Below, piece after piece: positions 8,778 to 17,201 of a stretch of 64,000 bases of DNA; position 1 is the first letter of the stretch, and each line of letters opens with the position of its first letter. Under the pieces are notes generated by a model. The model had not been told where the DNA came from and ran no database searches. It worked only from the letters and a program-made list of their open reading frames with translations. Position numbers and translations under genes: made by a program. Source of the stretch: an uncultured Piscirickettsiaceae bacterium (GTDB lineage: Bacteria; Pseudomonadota; Gammaproteobacteria; Methylococcales; Cycloclasticaceae); NCBI GenBank assembly GCA_913061075.1, contig CAJXSK010000002.1, positions 248,001 through 312,000 on the forward strand, read 5' to 3'.

Positions 8778-10067
8778 TTAAGCAGGCTTGGTTGGTGATG
8801 TTTTTTTAGGTTTTCTTTTACCTTGAAATTGTTTGGCATGTGTTAACTTTTTTTGTTCGCCGGCGTCTAATGTTTGGATATGAGTCCACCAATCGGCTAC
8901 TTTAGAGTCTATTTCGCCGTATTGAGCGCGTAATAACATAAAGTCATAGGCCGCACGAAAACGGGGATGTTCGAGAAAACGTAAGCAACGAATACCAGAT
9001 CGTTTATGAAACTTTGGCTGTAAGGCCCAAACTTCTCGCATGGGGGTGGTGATTCGTCTTGGGATGGCAATACGCCCGATTTGGTGAGCTATTACCTCAC
9101 CGGCCGCGGCATTAATTGCTTGTACATCACTATTGAGTGAAGGCCTATTCTTTTCAGTTAATCGACGTACGGGTTCCCACAAAATAGCCGCTAATAAAAA
9201 GTACGGTGTTACGTGCCTATTGTCTTTTAAACGTGTTTCAGTGTTTTCCATGGCTTGCCTAACTAACAATAAAGGCTGGTCGGATGTGGCGTGTTTAAGG
9301 CACTGTTCAGATTGCGGAAATAACGCTTCAAATAGGCCGTATTGACGTAGACCTTCAAAAACCTGAGTGGCTTGTGTGCTTAGAAATAACTTTAACACTT
9401 CATCGTATAAGCGAGCGCTAGGTATATCTTTTAATAAAGGGGCCAAATCGTTGATAGGTGATTCAGTACCATGCTCAAGTTGAAAGTCCAGTTTGGCTTT
9501 AAAGCGAATCGCTCGAAGCATACGGACTGGGTCTTCTTTATAACGCTGAATTGGCTCGCCCATTAAACGCAATGTTTTATTTTGGTGGTCTTCAATGCCG
9601 CCCACGTGGTCGATAACCGTGTTGTTTTGAGCATCTAAGTAAAGGGCGTTAACGGTAAAGTCACGGCGCCAGGCATCTTCTTCTAGTGTCCCGTAGACAT
9701 TGTCACGAAGTAGCCGTCCGTCCTTGTGAGCATGGCTCGTGTTTTTGTCTTGTTTAACATGTGGGCCGCGAAAGGTGGCAACTTCAATAATATGTCGGCC
9801 AAAATGAATGTGCGCCAAGCGGAATCGGCGACCAATCAACCGGCAGTTCTTAAATAATGCTTGTACTTGCTCAGGCTCGGCGTTCGTGGATACGTCAAAA
9901 TCTTTGGGTTGAAGGCCTAATAACAGGTCGCGCACGCAACCGCCAACCAAGTAAGCTTGAAACCCTGCTTTAACAAGCTTGTCTGTAATGGAGACGGCAT
10001 GTCTGTCTAGATTTTTTGGTGAAAGCCCTAGCTCTTTTAATGAATATGTTTTGGGGTTGTTTGACAC
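8778..10067 (-). CDS. pcnB: Poly(A) polymerase I
   Basis: 429 residues. It is a class II nucleotidyltransferase that adds 3' poly(A) tails to RNA. The N-terminal catalytic domain shows LVGGCVRDLLLG (residues 41-51) and KDFDVS with metal ligands D56 and D58, then RRDFTVNALYLD and EDPVRMLRAIRFKAKL. The basic C-terminus (KQFQGKRKPKKTSPTKPA) is typical of proteobacterial PcnB rather than CCA-adding enzymes. The pcnB-folK-pan order supports this over a tRNA CCA transferase. It heads the minus-strand run that continues to panC. Confidence 0.95.
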   Translation of the reverse strand: MSNNPKTYSLKELGLSPKNLDRHAVSITDKLVKAGFQAYLVGGCVRDLLLGLQPKDFDVSTNAEPEQVQALFKNCRLIGRRFRLAHIHFGRHIIEVATFRGPHVKQDKNTSHAHKDGRLLRDNVYGTLEEDAWRRDFTVNALYLDAQNNTVIDHVGGIEDHQNKTLRLMGEPIQRYKEDPVRMLRAIRFKAKLDFQLEHGTESPINDLAPLLKDIPSARLYDEVLKLFLSTQATQVFEGLRQYGLFEALFPQSEQCLKHATSDQPLLLVRQAMENTETRLKDNRHVTPYFLLAAILWEPVRRLTEKNRPSLNSDVQAINAAAGEVIAHQIGRIAIPRRITTPMREVWALQPKFHKRSGIRCLRFLEHPRFRAAYDFMLLRAQYGEIDSKVADWWTHIQTLDAGEQKKLTHAKQFQGKRKPKKTSPTKPA

Positions 10068-10115
10068 GTTAACTGCGACTTAAGTTTAATCAAGCCATAT
10101 TGTAACGCATTATGC

Positions 10116-11009
10116 TTATACGCTTTTCTGAAAGAATTTGAGTAGACTATTACACGTCTCATCCGGTGCTTCTTCAGCAATAAAATGGCCTGAATCTATA
10201 GCGTGCCCTTCGATGTTATCTGCACGGCTTTTCCAGATAGTTAGAAGGTCAAAATGTCGCCCAATAATGCCGTGTTCTCCCCAAAGCACGAGCAAAGGAC
10301 ACGTAATTTTCGTATCTAAATCAGCACGGTCATGTTCTAAGTCAATACTTGCTGCAGCTCGGTAATCCTCACAGGTGGCGTGAATTGTATCAGGGTTTTT
10401 AAAGCATCGTAAATAGTCATTTATTATGCTTTTATCAAATCGTTCTGGGTAAGTGCTCCATCGGTTGAGTTTGTCTTTCAGATAAAAGCTAGAATCCTTG
10501 CCAATTAAGTGCTCGGGTAGATTATTATCTTGAATTAAAAAGAACCAGTGGTAGTAGCCCGTGGCAATAATTCGGTCAATGTCTTTAAACATCTCGTAAG
10601 TTGGGACAATGTCTAAAACAGCGGCCTTGAGGACTTTATTAGGGTGATCCAAAGCCATGCGATGGGTGACTCGCGCGCCTCTGTCATGCCCTGCAATATA
10701 GAATGCACTGTGTCCCATCTGTTCCATAACTTCAATCATGTCTTTTGCCATTTCACGCTTGCTATAGGCATAGTGAAGTTCGTCACTGGGAGGTTTTGAA
10801 CTATCGCCGTAGCCGCGTAGGTCTGGACAAATAACGTGAAACTGTTTACTTAGAATAGGTGCAATTTTATGCCACATGAGGTGATGTTGAGGGTATCCGT
10901 GTAGCAGTAATAATGGTGGTCCTTCTCCTGCACTGGCGACGTTTATTTTTGCGCCTTGTGTCGTAATAAACTGATAGTTAAAGCCATTAAGTTTTAAAGG
11001 GACGCTCAT
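10116..11009 (-). CDS. Haloacetate (fluoroacetate-type) dehalogenase, alpha/beta hydrolase
   Basis: 297 residues. Alignment from memory to the fluoroacetate dehalogenase of Rhodopseudomonas (RPA1163) preserves every catalytic position at nearly the same number. These are nucleophile D109 in GHDRGAR, carboxylate-binding R110 and R113, D133 in VLDIVPTYEMF, halide-binding H154, W155 and Y216 (EDYRA), and catalytic H275 in SGHF. The reaction would be hydrolytic removal of halide from haloacetate. The ATG overlaps the stop of the upstream thioesterase gene by 4 bp, so the two are translationally coupled. Substrate preference among F, Cl and Br cannot be told from sequence. Confidence 0.88.
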   Translation of the reverse strand: MSVPLKLNGFNYQFITTQGAKINVASAGEGPPLLLLHGYPQHHLMWHKIAPILSKQFHVICPDLRGYGDSSKPPSDELHYAYSKREMAKDMIEVMEQMGHSAFYIAGHDRGARVTHRMALDHPNKVLKAAVLDIVPTYEMFKDIDRIIATGYYHWFFLIQDNNLPEHLIGKDSSFYLKDKLNRWSTYPERFDKSIINDYLRCFKNPDTIHATCEDYRAAASIDLEHDRADLDTKITCPLLVLWGEHGIIGRHFDLLTIWKSRADNIEGHAIDSGHFIAEEAPDETCNSLLKFFQKSV

Positions 11010-11431
11010 GATTCAAGCAGTTGTTTGAACTCATCGGGTATTGAGGCTACTTTTTTGCGCTGATAATCAAAAAACACCAACCCCGTTTTGGCTGTAGCAA
11101 CCAATGTTTTTCCGTTTTCTTTACTGACGCGATAGACCATGTCGCAACCACAACGACTGGGGTCACCTAGAGCTATTTCTATTGTTAGCATGTCTGGGTG
11201 AAATGTTTCCGCCTGATAACAAATGGCAAGATCAGACAAAATAATGCCTAAACCTGCAATATTTGCTTCTTGCATACCAAAGTATAGAAAAAACTGGGCG
11301 CGTGCTTCATGTAACATGGAAATCAGTCTGTCATGGGCTAAATGTTGACCGTAGTTAATGTCGGTAATTCGTACAGGTAACGTGCAGGTAAACAGGGTTT
11401 GATCGGGGTAAGTGATGTTAATTCTGGCCAT
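11006..11431 (-). CDS. Hotdog-fold acyl-CoA thioesterase (4HBT/YbgC type)
   Basis: 141 residues. The start RITDINYGQHLAHDRLISML matches the hotdog motif of 4-hydroxybenzoyl-CoA thioesterase relatives, in which an Asp next to the 'NYGxH' stretch activates water. The remainder (EIALGDPSRCGCDMVYRV, TAKTGLVFFD) follows the strand order of the fold. The likely role is hydrolysis of a short acyl-CoA or acyl thioester. It is coupled to the haloacetate dehalogenase gene by a 4-bp ATGA overlap. A contribution to a halogenated-acid or CoA-ester side pathway is possible but not shown. Confidence 0.8.
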   Translation of the reverse strand: MARINITYPDQTLFTCTLPVRITDINYGQHLAHDRLISMLHEARAQFFLYFGMQEANIAGLGIILSDLAICYQAETFHPDMLTIEIALGDPSRCGCDMVYRVSKENGKTLVATAKTGLVFFDYQRKKVASIPDEFKQLLES

Positions 11432-11518
11432 GGTTTTTTCTTATGCTGGTTTGTTAGTTGTCATTATAGTCATGCACTTAGAGTGCTATAGTCAATTCTT
11501 TTTTTATAGCGTGTAATA

Positions 11519-12397
11519 GTGAAAAAGTTATTGTCATCCGCATGGGTATTGCTGGTATTGGTGGTGCTTATTTGGGGTTCCAATTGGCCTATTATGAAAA
11601 TAGGCTTACGCTCTATCGATCCGCTTTGGTTTACGGCGGGTCGTTTGATGATAGCGCTTGTTGCTATTTCAATGTTGTTACTTTTTATGGGCCGTTTAAA
11701 ATTGCCTCACAAGCAAGACATCCCAATTGTTTTTGGTGTTGGGCTGATGCAATTTGCGGCATTTGTAACCTTAATTAACCTCGGCTTGATGGAGGTTAAC
11801 GCGGGCCGAGCTGCTTTGTTGGCTTACACAACACCGCTGTGGGTTACCCCAGGGGCTTACTTTATTCTAAAAGAAAAAGTGTCCGGGATGAAGTTAGTGG
11901 GTGTAGGTGTTGGCCTGTGTGGTTTGTTGACTTTATTTAACCCGTTCGCGTTTGACTGGAATGATGCCTCCGTAGTTAAGGGCAATGCCTTGCTATTGAT
12001 TGCGGCATTAATTTGGGCATTGTCAATTGTGCACGTCAGAAAGCATCAATGGAAAGGCACGGTGCTTGAGTTAACGCCATGGCAAATACTGGTGGCGCTT
12101 TGTGTTGTTATTCCTTTTGCATGGTTTTCTGAAACGCGGCCAGTAATTTGGAGTAATGAGCTGGCCATTATTTTGTTATACAACGGTGTGATGGCAACAG
12201 CACTGGCGCAATGGGCCTCTATGCGTGTTACGCAAATGTTGCCAGCGGTGACTGTTTCCTTAGGTTTTTTAATGGTACCGTTAATGGGAATATTGGCATC
12301 AATGCTTTGGTTGGATGAGCCGTTTACTTTAACGTTAGGCTTAGGTGCGGCGTTGATTGTTGGTGGTTTGTTATTACAGTCAAACCTAAAGAAATAA
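11519..12397 (+). CDS. EamA/DMT-family permease
   Basis: 292 residues with ten predicted transmembrane helices formed by two EamA repeats (about residues 8-135 and 150-288). The opening SSAWVLLVLVVLIWGSNWPIMKIGLRSIDPLWF is the classic EamA first helix. The second repeat begins near NALLLIAALIWALSIVHVRK. Such transporters export amino acids or metabolites; the substrate is unknown. The start is a GTG at 11519, because no ATG lies ahead of the first helix. It is divergent from the thioesterase gene and convergent with the glycosylase gene. Confidence 0.9.
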   Translation: MKKLLSSAWVLLVLVVLIWGSNWPIMKIGLRSIDPLWFTAGRLMIALVAISMLLLFMGRLKLPHKQDIPIVFGVGLMQFAAFVTLINLGLMEVNAGRAALLAYTTPLWVTPGAYFILKEKVSGMKLVGVGVGLCGLLTLFNPFAFDWNDASVVKGNALLLIAALIWALSIVHVRKHQWKGTVLELTPWQILVALCVVIPFAWFSETRPVIWSNELAIILLYNGVMATALAQWASMRVTQMLPAVTVSLGFLMVPLMGILASMLWLDEPFTLTLGLGAALIVGGLLLQSNLKK

Positions 12398-12406
12398 TTT
12401 ATATAA

Positions 12407-13021
12407 CTAATCGACGGTACGCCAAAGATGCCAGGCTGCAATTGTGCGGTAGGGTTGCCATTTTTTAGCAATAGCACTGCACTCAACAGGTGTGGGCAAG
12501 TCGTTTAATGAGTACAATGATTTGACGGCTTTTCTCAATCCTAAATCGCCGGGCGCGAAAACATCGATCCGCTTTAGACCAAACATTAAAAAGATATCAA
12601 CTGTCCATGGACCAACGCCTTTAATCTGGCATAGGCGTTCTTTTATGACGTTGTCTGGGAGCGTGTTCAACTGCTCAAATTGGTTGTCTTTATTAAGCGC
12701 ATAAGTGGTGAGCCTTTCAACAGTGTTTGTTTTAGCAAGAGACAGGCCTGCGTTTTTAAAATCAGTGGTTGTTATTTTGCTGAATGCATCCGCGCTCGGG
12801 TCGTTTTTTGGTAGAAGCGTATGCACGCGCTGGCGAATAGCAGAGGCTGATTTTACAGATAGTTGTTGAGCAATGATGGCGTGAACTAACGCTTCAAACG
12901 GTTGTTTTTTGAATGCTTTGCTATCAAAGGGTGGGCCGTTTCGTATAATATTCCCTAGTTTAGGGTCCCTTTTGCAGAGGGCGATTTCGGCTTGTTGGGT
13001 ATGATTTTCGAAATCCGACAT
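12407..13021 (-). CDS. DNA-3-methyladenine glycosylase II (AlkA-like)
   Basis: 204 residues, an HhH-GPD base-excision glycosylase removing alkylated purines. The helix-hairpin-helix is LCQIKGVGPWTVDIFLMFGL (residues 130-149), and the catalytic aspartate is D159 in DVFAPGDLGL. The early part contains HAIIAQQLSVKSASAIRQR, the usual DNA-contact region. It lacks the extra N-terminal domain of E. coli AlkA, so it resembles the short Mag/YfjP-type enzymes. It is a stand-alone gene, with 350 bp of non-coding DNA upstream. Confidence 0.92.
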   Translation of the reverse strand: MSDFENHTQQAEIALCKRDPKLGNIIRNGPPFDSKAFKKQPFEALVHAIIAQQLSVKSASAIRQRVHTLLPKNDPSADAFSKITTTDFKNAGLSLAKTNTVERLTTYALNKDNQFEQLNTLPDNVIKERLCQIKGVGPWTVDIFLMFGLKRIDVFAPGDLGLRKAVKSLYSLNDLPTPVECSAIAKKWQPYRTIAAWHLWRTVD

Positions 13022-13371
13022 ATTTTAAAAACTAAGCGATATATTAAAAAGGAGAAATCACTTAGTTTATCTCATTAAATAGAATTATTGAGGGCTTAAT
13101 TATTTTACTGAATTGGTTAAGCGATTGGCAAAGATCTAGAGTGGGCTAAACTTAAATCGAAAGTATTAGCGGGCCGTTGCGTTTAACCAAATAATGCGTA
13201 GTTAATTGAGGGGTTCTATCTTACACAGAAGGTATTTCCTGATGTGTTGAATGAAGTGAATTCATCAAAAACGCTAAAGAAAAAAACCAATAAAGTTAGA
13301 CCTTATTGGTTTTTTCTTTAGCAAATGCCTTTCATGACTGAATCACAGTTATAAAGGCAATTACTGATCTA
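13022..13371. other. Non-coding interval
   Basis: 350 bp without a supported gene. It contains the terminator of the EexN-like gene (13275-13320) and, by position, the promoter of the alkA-like gene. I find no tRNA, repeat family or convincing small gene in the rest. Confidence 0.6.
13275..13320 (-). terminator. Intrinsic terminator of the EexN-like gene
   Basis: A long hairpin pairs an A-rich/CCAATAA arm with TTATTGG/T-rich arm: about 13 consecutive base pairs, a single bulge, then five more, with a 9-nt loop. Being A/T flanked on both sides, it can act in either orientation. It lies 52 bp past the stop of the minus-strand lipoprotein gene. Confidence 0.8.
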
Positions 13372-13635
13372 TTAAATGTTTCTTTTAAGACCTTTCGAAT
13401 CAAGGTGTTTTTTTATTGCTTCGTGGCCTTGGGAAATAATAAGCTCGGCTTTCGCGGCAGCAATGCAATTAGCTGTTTCTCTAATGTCAGGCTGTTGTTG
13501 GCAAAACGTGTGCTTAGTTGCTTGATCACGAGTGTTTTGGATGTACCAATCAACGCTTCTTGTTGGCTCGGCTTCACAGGCGCTAAGAAGTATTGCTGTT
13601 AACAAAGACATCAGTAGTATTTTTTTATTGTTCAT
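13372..13635 (-). CDS. EexN-family lipoprotein (entry-exclusion-like)
   Basis: 87 residues. A signal peptide with lipobox LLSAC (lipid-modified C20) is followed by the EexN signature: SVDWYIQNTRDQATKHTFC, then NCIAAAKAEL. EexN proteins are small surface lipoproteins of IncN-like conjugative plasmids that block entry of a related plasmid. No conjugation gene is visible nearby, so this copy is an orphan. It may be a domesticated or leftover gene, or the family may have another envelope role. A good Shine-Dalgarno (AAAGGAAG) precedes the ATG, and a strong terminator follows. Confidence 0.75.
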   Translation of the reverse strand: MNNKKILLMSLLTAILLSACEAEPTRSVDWYIQNTRDQATKHTFCQQQPDIRETANCIAAAKAELIISQGHEAIKKHLDSKGLKRNI

Positions 13636-13890
13636 AAGACTTCCTTTGGTTTATGTTTCTTATAAGCTTTATGTATATTGCCTATTAAGCTTTAAATAGC
13701 TTTGCTTTATAGGATGCGCTCCAATAAGAAAAATAGAGTTAAGTAATTAAACTTTATAATTATGATATTTGTCTAGTGTTAATGTGCACAAAAATTCAAT
13801 TGAGGATGCTTTGAAGTGGTTTGATTGTATGAAGAGAAGCTTAACGTGGTTGTATGTAGTGGGTTGCTTTTTACTTCAACAGGTCGATTT

Positions 13891-14820
13891 CTATTGGTGT
13901 TTCGCTGTGAGAGCATTCCAAGATTCGGCTTCAATAAAAATACGCTTAACACGAGGACAAGCTTGTTTGATTTTCAAATCCATTTCGGCGATGGTTTGTT
14001 TTAGTTCGCCTGTGCTTAGGTTGTCATTAAAGTCGACATTCATGGTGACGAGTATAAAATCAGGCCCCATATGTATGGTAAGTAACTCGTTGATTGTTTC
14101 AACGGCTTTAAACTCATCCACAATGTCATGAATTTCAGCAATAAGTTCGGGGTTTGCACTTTCACCAATGAGTAAACTTTTGGTTTCATACGCCAACCAT
14201 ATGGCTGTGCCGGCCAGAATTAAGCCGATTAATACAGAGGCAATACCGTCATAAATAGGGTTCCCTGTGTAATGAGCAATCGCAATGCCAATGAAAGCAA
14301 TTAGTAAGCCTAGCATCGCGGCCGAGTCTTCAAATAATACAACGAACATAGATGGATCTTTTCCGCGTTTAACCGCTTCAACATAACCCCACTTTCCTTT
14401 GCTTCGGGTAAACTCTTTGAAAGCAAAAAACCATGCTGCGCCTTCAAAAACCATTGCTAGCCCAAGCACGTAAAAACTCAGCGTAGGATCACCCATTTTT
14501 GTGGGGGCAAGAATGTGGTGAATGCCTTCGTAGATTGACACGCCTGCGCCGACTGCAAAAATAAGAATTGCTACTACAAAGCTCCAAAAGTAAATTTCTT
14601 TACCATGGCCAAATGGGAATTGCTTGTCAGCTGGCTGGCTAGCTTTCTTTAATCCATACAATAATAAAACTTGGTTGCCGGTGTCTACAAGTGAATGAAT
14701 GCCTTCGGACAACATGGCAGAGCTACCTGAATAGAAGGCGGCAAAAAACTTGGTGACTGAAATGAGAGCGTTACCAATTAAGGCGGCGTAAATTACTTTT
14801 TTAGATGCTGATGTTGACAT
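13891..14820 (-). CDS. Cation diffusion facilitator family transporter
   Basis: 309 residues with six predicted transmembrane helices. The TM2 metal site is H42-x3-D46 in SEGIHSLVDTGNQ; TM5 has LFEDSAAMLG, the acidic variant seen in the ZnT9/SLC30A9-like branch. A PFGHGKEIYFWS motif between TM2 and TM3 also marks this branch. A cytoplasmic C-terminal domain (about residues 215-300) is present. It probably exchanges a divalent cation such as Zn or Mn for protons. The substrate cannot be fixed from sequence. The gene is isolated. Confidence 0.9.
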   Translation of the reverse strand: MSTSASKKVIYAALIGNALISVTKFFAAFYSGSSAMLSEGIHSLVDTGNQVLLLYGLKKASQPADKQFPFGHGKEIYFWSFVVAILIFAVGAGVSIYEGIHHILAPTKMGDPTLSFYVLGLAMVFEGAAWFFAFKEFTRSKGKWGYVEAVKRGKDPSMFVVLFEDSAAMLGLLIAFIGIAIAHYTGNPIYDGIASVLIGLILAGTAIWLAYETKSLLIGESANPELIAEIHDIVDEFKAVETINELLTIHMGPDFILVTMNVDFNDNLSTGELKQTIAEMDLKIKQACPRVKRIFIEAESWNALTAKHQ

Positions 14821-14952
14821 GAATGCTTATTAAATAATTAAACAACCGAGTGTCCTTATTTTCTAAAGGTTTGTAAAGGGGCGCTTGCTTGTATCTACAA
14901 TTATTAGGCGTAGAATCTTTAATTTAAAAATAAACAATAACTAAGTGTAAAT

Positions 14953-15396
14953 ATGGTTGGCTCAAATTTGGTGAGGTATCAAGCAGGAATTTTAACGGTT
15001 ATAGTTGCACTTATAGCGATTACTCCGTTGTGTGGGCTTTTGTTTGATTGTGGTTGTACTTGGCCTTGGTCGGGTCTCGAAAGCCACTGTAATATTCATG
15101 ATGGGCAGGCAGTGCACCAATGTCCATGGTGCGTATCGACTATTGCGGGTGTTCTCTCGGTTGGTTTGGCCGTACTGGTAGGCTTTTTGTTGGCCGTTAA
15201 GTCAACTAACAATGGTTCTGATATGCGTGGTTCTGCATTGGCGAATGGGCATCATGAAGCTGCATTAAGTGGAATAATAAAACGTTTTCTTGTGGGGATG
15301 TTTGGTTTTGTTAGTGTTGCGGTCGTGACGGGATGGTTGTCTGGGGTGATTCAGGGCTATCCTTATTTTGTTTTAATAAACGAATGGCCCTTTTAA
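14953..15396 (+). CDS. Unidentified four-helix membrane protein with Cys/His loop
   Basis: 147 residues, with hydrophobic segments near 10-31, 61-82, 105-125 and a weaker fourth. Between the first two lies a loop, probably periplasmic, rich in Cys, Trp and His: CGCTWPWSGL, SHCNIHD and HQCPWC. Such a loop could form disulfides or hold a metal; CPWC is a CxxC. I do not recognise the family. It starts 132 bp downstream of the divergent CDF gene and ends 22 bp before the AI-2E transporter gene, so it may share their transcript. Confidence 0.65.
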   Translation: MVGSNLVRYQAGILTVIVALIAITPLCGLLFDCGCTWPWSGLESHCNIHDGQAVHQCPWCVSTIAGVLSVGLAVLVGFLLAVKSTNNGSDMRGSALANGHHEAALSGIIKRFLVGMFGFVSVAVVTGWLSGVIQGYPYFVLINEWPF

Positions 15397-15418
15397 ATAG
15401 TATTTAGTAGAAAAAATA

Positions 15419-16480
15419 ATGGAACAAATAAAACAATGGTTTAATCGACTTTTAGTGAATCCCGAAGCATTAGCCTTAGTGGGTACGCTGCTAGTTGGGT
15501 TTGTGGTGATTTTATGGGTGGGTGACGTATTGTCACCGGTTTTAGCGAGTATTGTTATTGCCTATTTACTTGAAGGTATGGTCACTAAACTACAGTCTGT
15601 AGGGCTGGTACGAAAATGGTCAGTAATCGTTTCGTTTGGTCTGTTTATGGCCTTGTTATCCTATATGGTGTTTGGTCTAGTTCCTTTATTAACAATTCAA
15701 ACTGTTCAGTTGGCGCAACAGTTGCCTAGTATGTTGAACCAAGGGGTGGACATTTTTATGGCCTTGCCTGAGAAGTATCCAGATTTCATTACAGAAGAAC
15801 AACTGACATTAATTTTTGGGCAAATCAGCTCAGAAGCGATTAAGTATGGGCAAGGTTTATTGTCTTTTTCAGCTGCCTCAGTGCTCAATATTGTGGCGTT
15901 GATCGTTTATTTATTACTTGTACCGATGTTGGTGTTCTTTTTTCTTATGGATAAGAAGGATATCGTAAATTGGTTTGCGAGCTTTTTGCCAAGTAATAGG
16001 CGTTTAACGACCGAGGTTTGGGTCACCGTAAACTTACAGATTGCAAATTACGTTAGAGGCAAAATTTGGGAAATTTTAATAGTTTGGACGGCCTGTTTTA
16101 TTGCCTTTAGCTTGTTAGGTTTGAACTACGCTATGCTGCTCAGCTTTTTAGTTGGTTTGTCTGTGTTGGTGCCCTATGTGGGTGCAACGGTGGTCACTAT
16201 TCCCGTTTTGCTTGTCGCGTATGTGCAATGGAAATGGGGGAATGAGTTTGTTTATTTAATGACCGTTTTTCTTATTATTCAGGCATTGGATGGCTATGTA
16301 CTGGTTCCTTTGTTGTTTTCAGAAGTGGTTAACCTTCATCCAGTGGCGATTATCGTGGCTATATTATTCTTTGGCGGCGTGTGGGGTTTTTGGGGGGTGT
16401 TTTTCGCCATTCCGTTAGCAACGCTTGTACAGGCGGTGATGGTTGCTTGGCCGAGAGAAAAAGAAGCCGAAATTAGTTAA
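15419..16480 (+). CDS. AI-2E family transporter (PerM-like permease)
   Basis: 353 residues with about seven to eight transmembrane helices. The family pattern is clear: an N-terminal helix pair with SPVLASIVIAYLLEGMVTKL, a long amphipathic stretch (LTIQTVQLAQQLPSMLNQG), and the C-terminal core ending HPVAIIVAILFFGGVWGFWG and FFAIPLATLVQAV. Family members include exporters of AI-2 or sodium/proton antiporters; the role here is not known. It is followed 21 bp later by a BON-like periplasmic protein gene on the same strand. Confidence 0.92.
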   Translation: MEQIKQWFNRLLVNPEALALVGTLLVGFVVILWVGDVLSPVLASIVIAYLLEGMVTKLQSVGLVRKWSVIVSFGLFMALLSYMVFGLVPLLTIQTVQLAQQLPSMLNQGVDIFMALPEKYPDFITEEQLTLIFGQISSEAIKYGQGLLSFSAASVLNIVALIVYLLLVPMLVFFFLMDKKDIVNWFASFLPSNRRLTTEVWVTVNLQIANYVRGKIWEILIVWTACFIAFSLLGLNYAMLLSFLVGLSVLVPYVGATVVTIPVLLVAYVQWKWGNEFVYLMTVFLIIQALDGYVLVPLLFSEVVNLHPVAIIVAILFFGGVWGFWGVFFAIPLATLVQAVMVAWPREKEAEIS

Positions 16481-16501
16481 CACCATTTAAATGAGAAAGA
16501 A

Positions 16502-17200
16502 ATGAAGCAGGTTTATCTTTTTGTGTACGCGTTAATATTGGCTGTCAGTTCTGCCAATGCATTTGATTTAACAGATGTTGCAGATACTCTGTTCAAAGAT
16601 AAGGCGATCGGTATAGAGGAGCAGTTAAGAGATGCTGCGTTTGAGTTTAATGTTAAATCGGTAATATTACGAAACGATAAACTTAGAAAAGATACGCATA
16701 TTTTAGTATCGCGTAACCGCAGTTCGGTGCTTATTGCTGGCGAAGCTAAAACACTGGCGTTAAAAGATATGGTGTTGGCGTTAGTCCTTGATGAGGCGCG
16801 TTTGCAATGGACTCAAGGAGATGTCAATAACGTTGAGCCATCAAACGCTCAAGCCTGTGGTGAGAAGGCCTCTAAAATGGCAGCTAATGATAGGCGCCGC
16901 TTCAATCTAAAAACAGCGAAGGAATGCAGTACGGTGAATCGTTTTTACAATGAAGTTCGTGTAACAGAGCCAAGGACGGAGCTTGAGAAAAGTGATGATG
17001 ATGTTCGTCGGGCACACATTATCAACCAGTTATTGCATGCGTCTATTATTCAATCTACCGACAGCATCAAAGTGGTTGTGACAGATAAACAGGTTTATTT
17101 GCTAGGCGACCAGTTAAGTAAAGAAGCCGCCGCAAAAGCGACGGCGTTTGTAAAAGACCTGCGTGGTGTTGAAAAAGTGATACCACTCTTTCGGTTTTAA
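16502..17200 (+). CDS. Periplasmic BON-domain-like protein
   Basis: 232 residues with a signal peptide (cleavage near SSANA-FDL, residue 20). The body looks like two alpha/beta modules. The second (about residues 165-232) has the BON arrangement: an ADDxxI-like helix, SIKVVVTDKQVYLLGDQLSKEAAAK and VRDLRGVEKVIPL. The first (about 50-105) is a more divergent copy. The order resembles OsmY/DolP-type envelope proteins that bind membranes and guard outer-membrane integrity. It is in line with the AI-2E transporter gene and convergent with bcp, with 1 bp between stops. Confidence 0.65.
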   Translation: MKQVYLFVYALILAVSSANAFDLTDVADTLFKDKAIGIEEQLRDAAFEFNVKSVILRNDKLRKDTHILVSRNRSSVLIAGEAKTLALKDMVLALVLDEARLQWTQGDVNNVEPSNAQACGEKASKMAANDRRRFNLKTAKECSTVNRFYNEVRVTEPRTELEKSDDDVRRAHIINQLLHASIIQSTDSIKVVVTDKQVYLLGDQLSKEAAAKATAFVKDLRGVEKVIPLFRF

Positions 17201-17201
17201 A

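Noticed and set aside
8773-8839. Longer folK starting at the ATG at 8839
   Set aside because: It would add 22 unconserved residues and overlap pcnB by 62 bp; the GTG at 8773 puts the conserved motif at the N-terminus.
12046-12486. Minus-strand 146-codon frame over the DMT permease 3' end
   Set aside because: It is antisense to a well-defined permease and low in complexity, with no start signal.
13769-14131. Plus-strand 120-codon frame opposite the CDF gene 3' end
   Set aside because: Most of it is antisense to the clearly real CDF transporter, it has no Shine-Dalgarno, and its product resembles nothing.
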